From the NCBI GenBank assembly GCA_900555815.1, contig USMR01000035.1, positions 1-7,672 on the forward strand: a DNA stretch of 7,672 bases, given 5' to 3'. The notes below the pieces were generated by a model. The model was not told the DNA's origin, did not search any database, and worked only from the letters and a program-made list of their open reading frames with translations. A program made the position numbers and the translations under genes. This document shows positions 6,628-7,672 of the stretch, one piece after another. Positions within the stretch are counted from its first letter, which is position 1. Every line of letters begins with the position of its first letter. The DNA is from an uncultured Collinsella sp. Its GTDB lineage: Bacteria > Actinomycetota > Coriobacteriia > Coriobacteriales > Coriobacteriaceae.

Positions 6628-6648
6628 TATTAAAAATCATTCCTAATA
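6628..6648. promoter_or_regulatory. Fur/PerR-like pseudo-palindrome upstream of rubrerythrin
   Basis: TATTAaaAAT-C-ATTccTAATA is a 21-base inverted repeat with one central base and 8 of 10 arm positions symmetric. The odd centre and AT-rich arms resemble the 7-1-7 boxes of Fur and PerR repressors, though match to either consensus is partial. It ends 3 bases before the -35 box of the rubrerythrin promoter. Rubrerythrins are PerR targets in several anaerobes, so the position makes sense; the assignment is inference. Confidence 0.4.
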
Positions 6649-6651
6649 GGC

Positions 6652-6679
6652 TTCACATTTGGTTGCATTTATGGATAAT
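6652..6679 (+). promoter_or_regulatory. Sigma-70-type promoter of the reverse rubrerythrin gene
   Basis: TTCACA (6652-6657) and GATAAT (6674-6679) each match the consensus at five of six positions and are 16 bases apart. Transcription would start near 6686, leaving a leader of about 78 bases that contains two hairpins. Confidence 0.6.
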
Positions 6680-6697
6680 AGAACTCGTCAAGACGCA

Positions 6698-6760
6698 CGT
6701 CCGGAGAGGGCCCTTACGGGACCGGACGAGCGCACAATCGCCATCGATCGAAAGGATCGA
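6698..6760 (+). promoter_or_regulatory. Structured 5' leader of rubrerythrin with ribosome-site hairpin
   Basis: The first hairpin pairs CGTCCGG (6698-6704) with CCGGACG (6722-6728), with a smaller CCC/GGG stem inside. The second pairs TCGATC (6744-6749) with GATCGA (6755-6760) around a 5-base loop. The ribosome binding site AAAGGA (6751-6756), 7 bases before the ATG, lies half in this loop and half in the stem. The leader could stabilise the message or tune translation; no known riboswitch is recognised. Confidence 0.4.
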
Positions 6761-6763
6761 ATC

Positions 6764-7324
6764 ATGAAGTTTGTTTGCCCCGTTTGCGGTTATGTGGAAG
6801 AGTTCGACGGCGACCAGCTGCCCGAGGACTTCAAGTGCCCCCAGTGCGGCGTTCCCGGTTCTCGCTTCCTGAAGCAGGAGGAGGGTCAGCTCGAGTGGGC
6901 TGCCGAGCACGTCGTGGGCGTCGCCAAGATGGAGGGCGTCTCCGAGGACATCGTTGCCGACCTGCGCGCCAACTTTGAGGGCGAGTGCTCCGAGGTCGGT
7001 ATGTACCTGGCCATGGCGCGCGTCGCTCATCGCGAGGGCTATCCCGAGATCGGCCTGTACTGGGAGAAGGCTGCCCACGAGGAGGCCGAGCACGCTGCCA
7101 AGTTCGCTGAGCTCCTGGGCGAGGTCGTGACCGACTCCACCAAGAAGAACCTCGAGATGCGCGTTGAGGCCGAGAACGGTGCCACCGCCGGCAAGACCGA
7201 TCTTGCCAAGCGTGCCAAGGCCGCTGGCCTTGATGCCATCCACGACACCGTGCACGAGATGGCTCGCGACGAGGCCCGCCACGGCAAGGCTTTCGCCGGC
7301 CTGCTCAAGCGCTACTTTGGCTAA
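6764..7324 (+). CDS. rbr: Reverse rubrerythrin (rubredoxin domain first), peroxide reductase
   Basis: The 186-residue cytosolic protein is a reverse rubrerythrin: the rubredoxin domain comes first (C5-x2-C8 and C25-x2-C28 bind one iron), then the four-helix diiron domain. Likely diiron ligands are E72 in NFEGE, E107 and H110 in HEEAEH, E137 in VEAENGA, and E170 and H173 in DEARHGK. The family reduces hydrogen peroxide, and in clostridia also oxygen, with electrons from NADH through partner reductases, none of which is encoded here. The start at 6764 follows AAAGGA by 7 bases; the in-frame ATG at 6659 lies upstream of the promoter and is rejected. Codon use is strongly biased to GC-ending codons (Lys is AAG, Glu almost always GAG), suggesting high expression. 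It has its own promoter and terminator, so it is a single-gene transcript, divergent from the alcohol dehydrogenase operon. A Fur/PerR-like box may control it. Confidence 0.95.
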   Translation: MKFVCPVCGYVEEFDGDQLPEDFKCPQCGVPGSRFLKQEEGQLEWAAEHVVGVAKMEGVSEDIVADLRANFEGECSEVGMYLAMARVAHREGYPEIGLYWEKAAHEEAEHAAKFAELLGEVVTDSTKKNLEMRVEAENGATAGKTDLAKRAKAAGLDAIHDTVHEMARDEARHGKAFAGLLKRYFG

Positions 7325-7358
7325 GCCAAACGCCTGAGACATAACCTCTAGCTCAATG

Positions 7359-7389
7359 AGGCCCGGACCGTATTGGTTCGGGCCTTTTT
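7359..7389 (+). terminator. Rho-independent terminator of the rubrerythrin gene
   Basis: An 11-base-pair stem (7359-7369 with 7375-7385, one G-U pair) closes a 5-base loop and runs into TTTTT (7385-7389). It starts 34 bases after the stop codon. Confidence 0.9.
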
Positions 7390-7455
7390 CGTGCCTCACA
7401 AACTTGTTAACTACCTGAAATAGGACCGCCTTCGGCATAGGTTTCTCGTCAAAAA

Positions 7456-7578
7456 CTAAGTGAGTAGACTTTTTGGAACTTGCCGAGCACGCCATCCATA
7501 TTGCTTTATAAAGCCGCAGGTAAATGACTTGTTTCAAAACGGCCTGGTCGCCAAAGTGCTAAAAGCCTACTCACTTAG
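7456..7578. repeat. 123-base element with terminal inverted repeats (MITE-like)
   Basis: CTAAGTGAGTAGaCTTTT at 7456-7473 is matched by its reverse complement at 7561-7578 with one mismatch in 18 bases. Weaker symmetry runs inward for about 21 more bases (13 of 21 positions agree). Near the centre is a perfect 12-base palindrome, GCTTTATAAAGC (7503-7514). There is no open reading frame. The ends are flanked by AA on both sides, a possible but trivial duplication. It could be a non-autonomous mobile element, or a long hairpin in a leader or small RNA. Confidence 0.55.
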
Positions 7579-7672
7579 AACCGCAGCCGTCCACGATCGA
7601 GCCATTTTGTGTCTAGCGGGCATCTTTCCGTCGATTACTCCCAATTTTGTCCAGTTAACGAATAGTTCAGAC
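7579..7672. other. Non-coding tail of the window
   Basis: After the rubrerythrin terminator no gene is seen up to the window end. Apart from the inverted-repeat element at 7456-7578, neither 7390-7455 nor 7579-7672 shows a convincing open frame, RNA gene or terminator. A promoter for a gene beyond the window may lie here, but no clear -35/-10 pair was found. Confidence 0.5.

Noticed and set aside
6659..6763. Upstream ATG that would add 35 residues to rubrerythrin
   Set aside because: It lies before the -10 box, and the added residues precede the rubredoxin start MKFVCPVCG, which has its own ribosome site.
7480..7512. TTGCCG and TATAAA within the inverted-repeat element as a promoter
   Set aside because: The spacing is about 21 bases and the TATAAA is part of a symmetric palindrome, so a promoter is not supported.
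6653..7537. Minus-strand open frame of 294 codons opposite rubrerythrin
   Set aside because: It runs antisense through a clearly recognised, strongly codon-biased gene and across its terminator; it is a by-product of GC-rich codon use.

Overview
The window looks like chromosomal DNA of an anaerobic, fairly GC-rich actinobacterium. A gut Coriobacteriia member such as Collinsella fits best. The grounds are a DUF3516-type helicase end (an actinobacterial family), an iron-dependent alcohol dehydrogenase, a rubrerythrin with reversed domain order (typical of strict anaerobes), purine-rich AGGAGG-type ribosome binding sites, and GC-rich codon choice. This placement is inference from gene content; no marker RNA is present.

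Layout. (1) Positions 1-666, plus strand: the C-terminal end of a large DEAD/DEAH helicase, closed by a strong terminator. (2) Positions 741-2498, minus strand: a long coiled-coil DUF2130 protein converging on the helicase. (3) Positions 2499-2638: a non-coding gap with a minus-strand terminator and a 53-base perfect inverted repeat, which looks like a small palindromic insertion flanked by a six-base duplication. (4) Positions 2639-3775, minus strand: a three-gene group read in the order HIRAN-domain protein, 59-residue charge-segregated protein, calcineurin-like metallophosphoesterase. (5) Positions 3898-6507, minus strand: a tight two-gene unit, iron-containing alcohol dehydrogenase then aldehyde dehydrogenase, with the stop codon of the first inside the ribosome binding site of the second. 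(6) Positions 6508-6763: a divergent control region with an AT-rich core, a Fur/PerR-like pseudo-palindrome, a good promoter for the rightward gene, leader hairpins, and a small inverted repeat on the alcohol dehydrogenase side. (7) Positions 6764-7324, plus strand: a reverse rubrerythrin, followed by a textbook terminator. (8) Positions 7390-7672: no gene seen, but a 123-base element with 18-base near-perfect terminal inverted repeats that resembles a MITE.

How the genes may work together. The alcohol and aldehyde dehydrogenases would together interconvert an alcohol, its aldehyde and its acid with NAD(P)H, most simply as fermentative redox balancing or aldehyde clearance. The divergent reverse rubrerythrin would reduce peroxide, and its promoter carries what may be a metal or peroxide repressor site. 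The HIRAN protein, the phosphoesterase and the DUF2130 protein (which has PD-(D/E)XK-like residues) all hint at nucleic-acid handling, but no system is proven. The items most worth a second look are the palindromic insertion at 2586-2638, the inverted-repeat element at 7456-7578, and the HIRAN / small acidic protein / phosphoesterase group.
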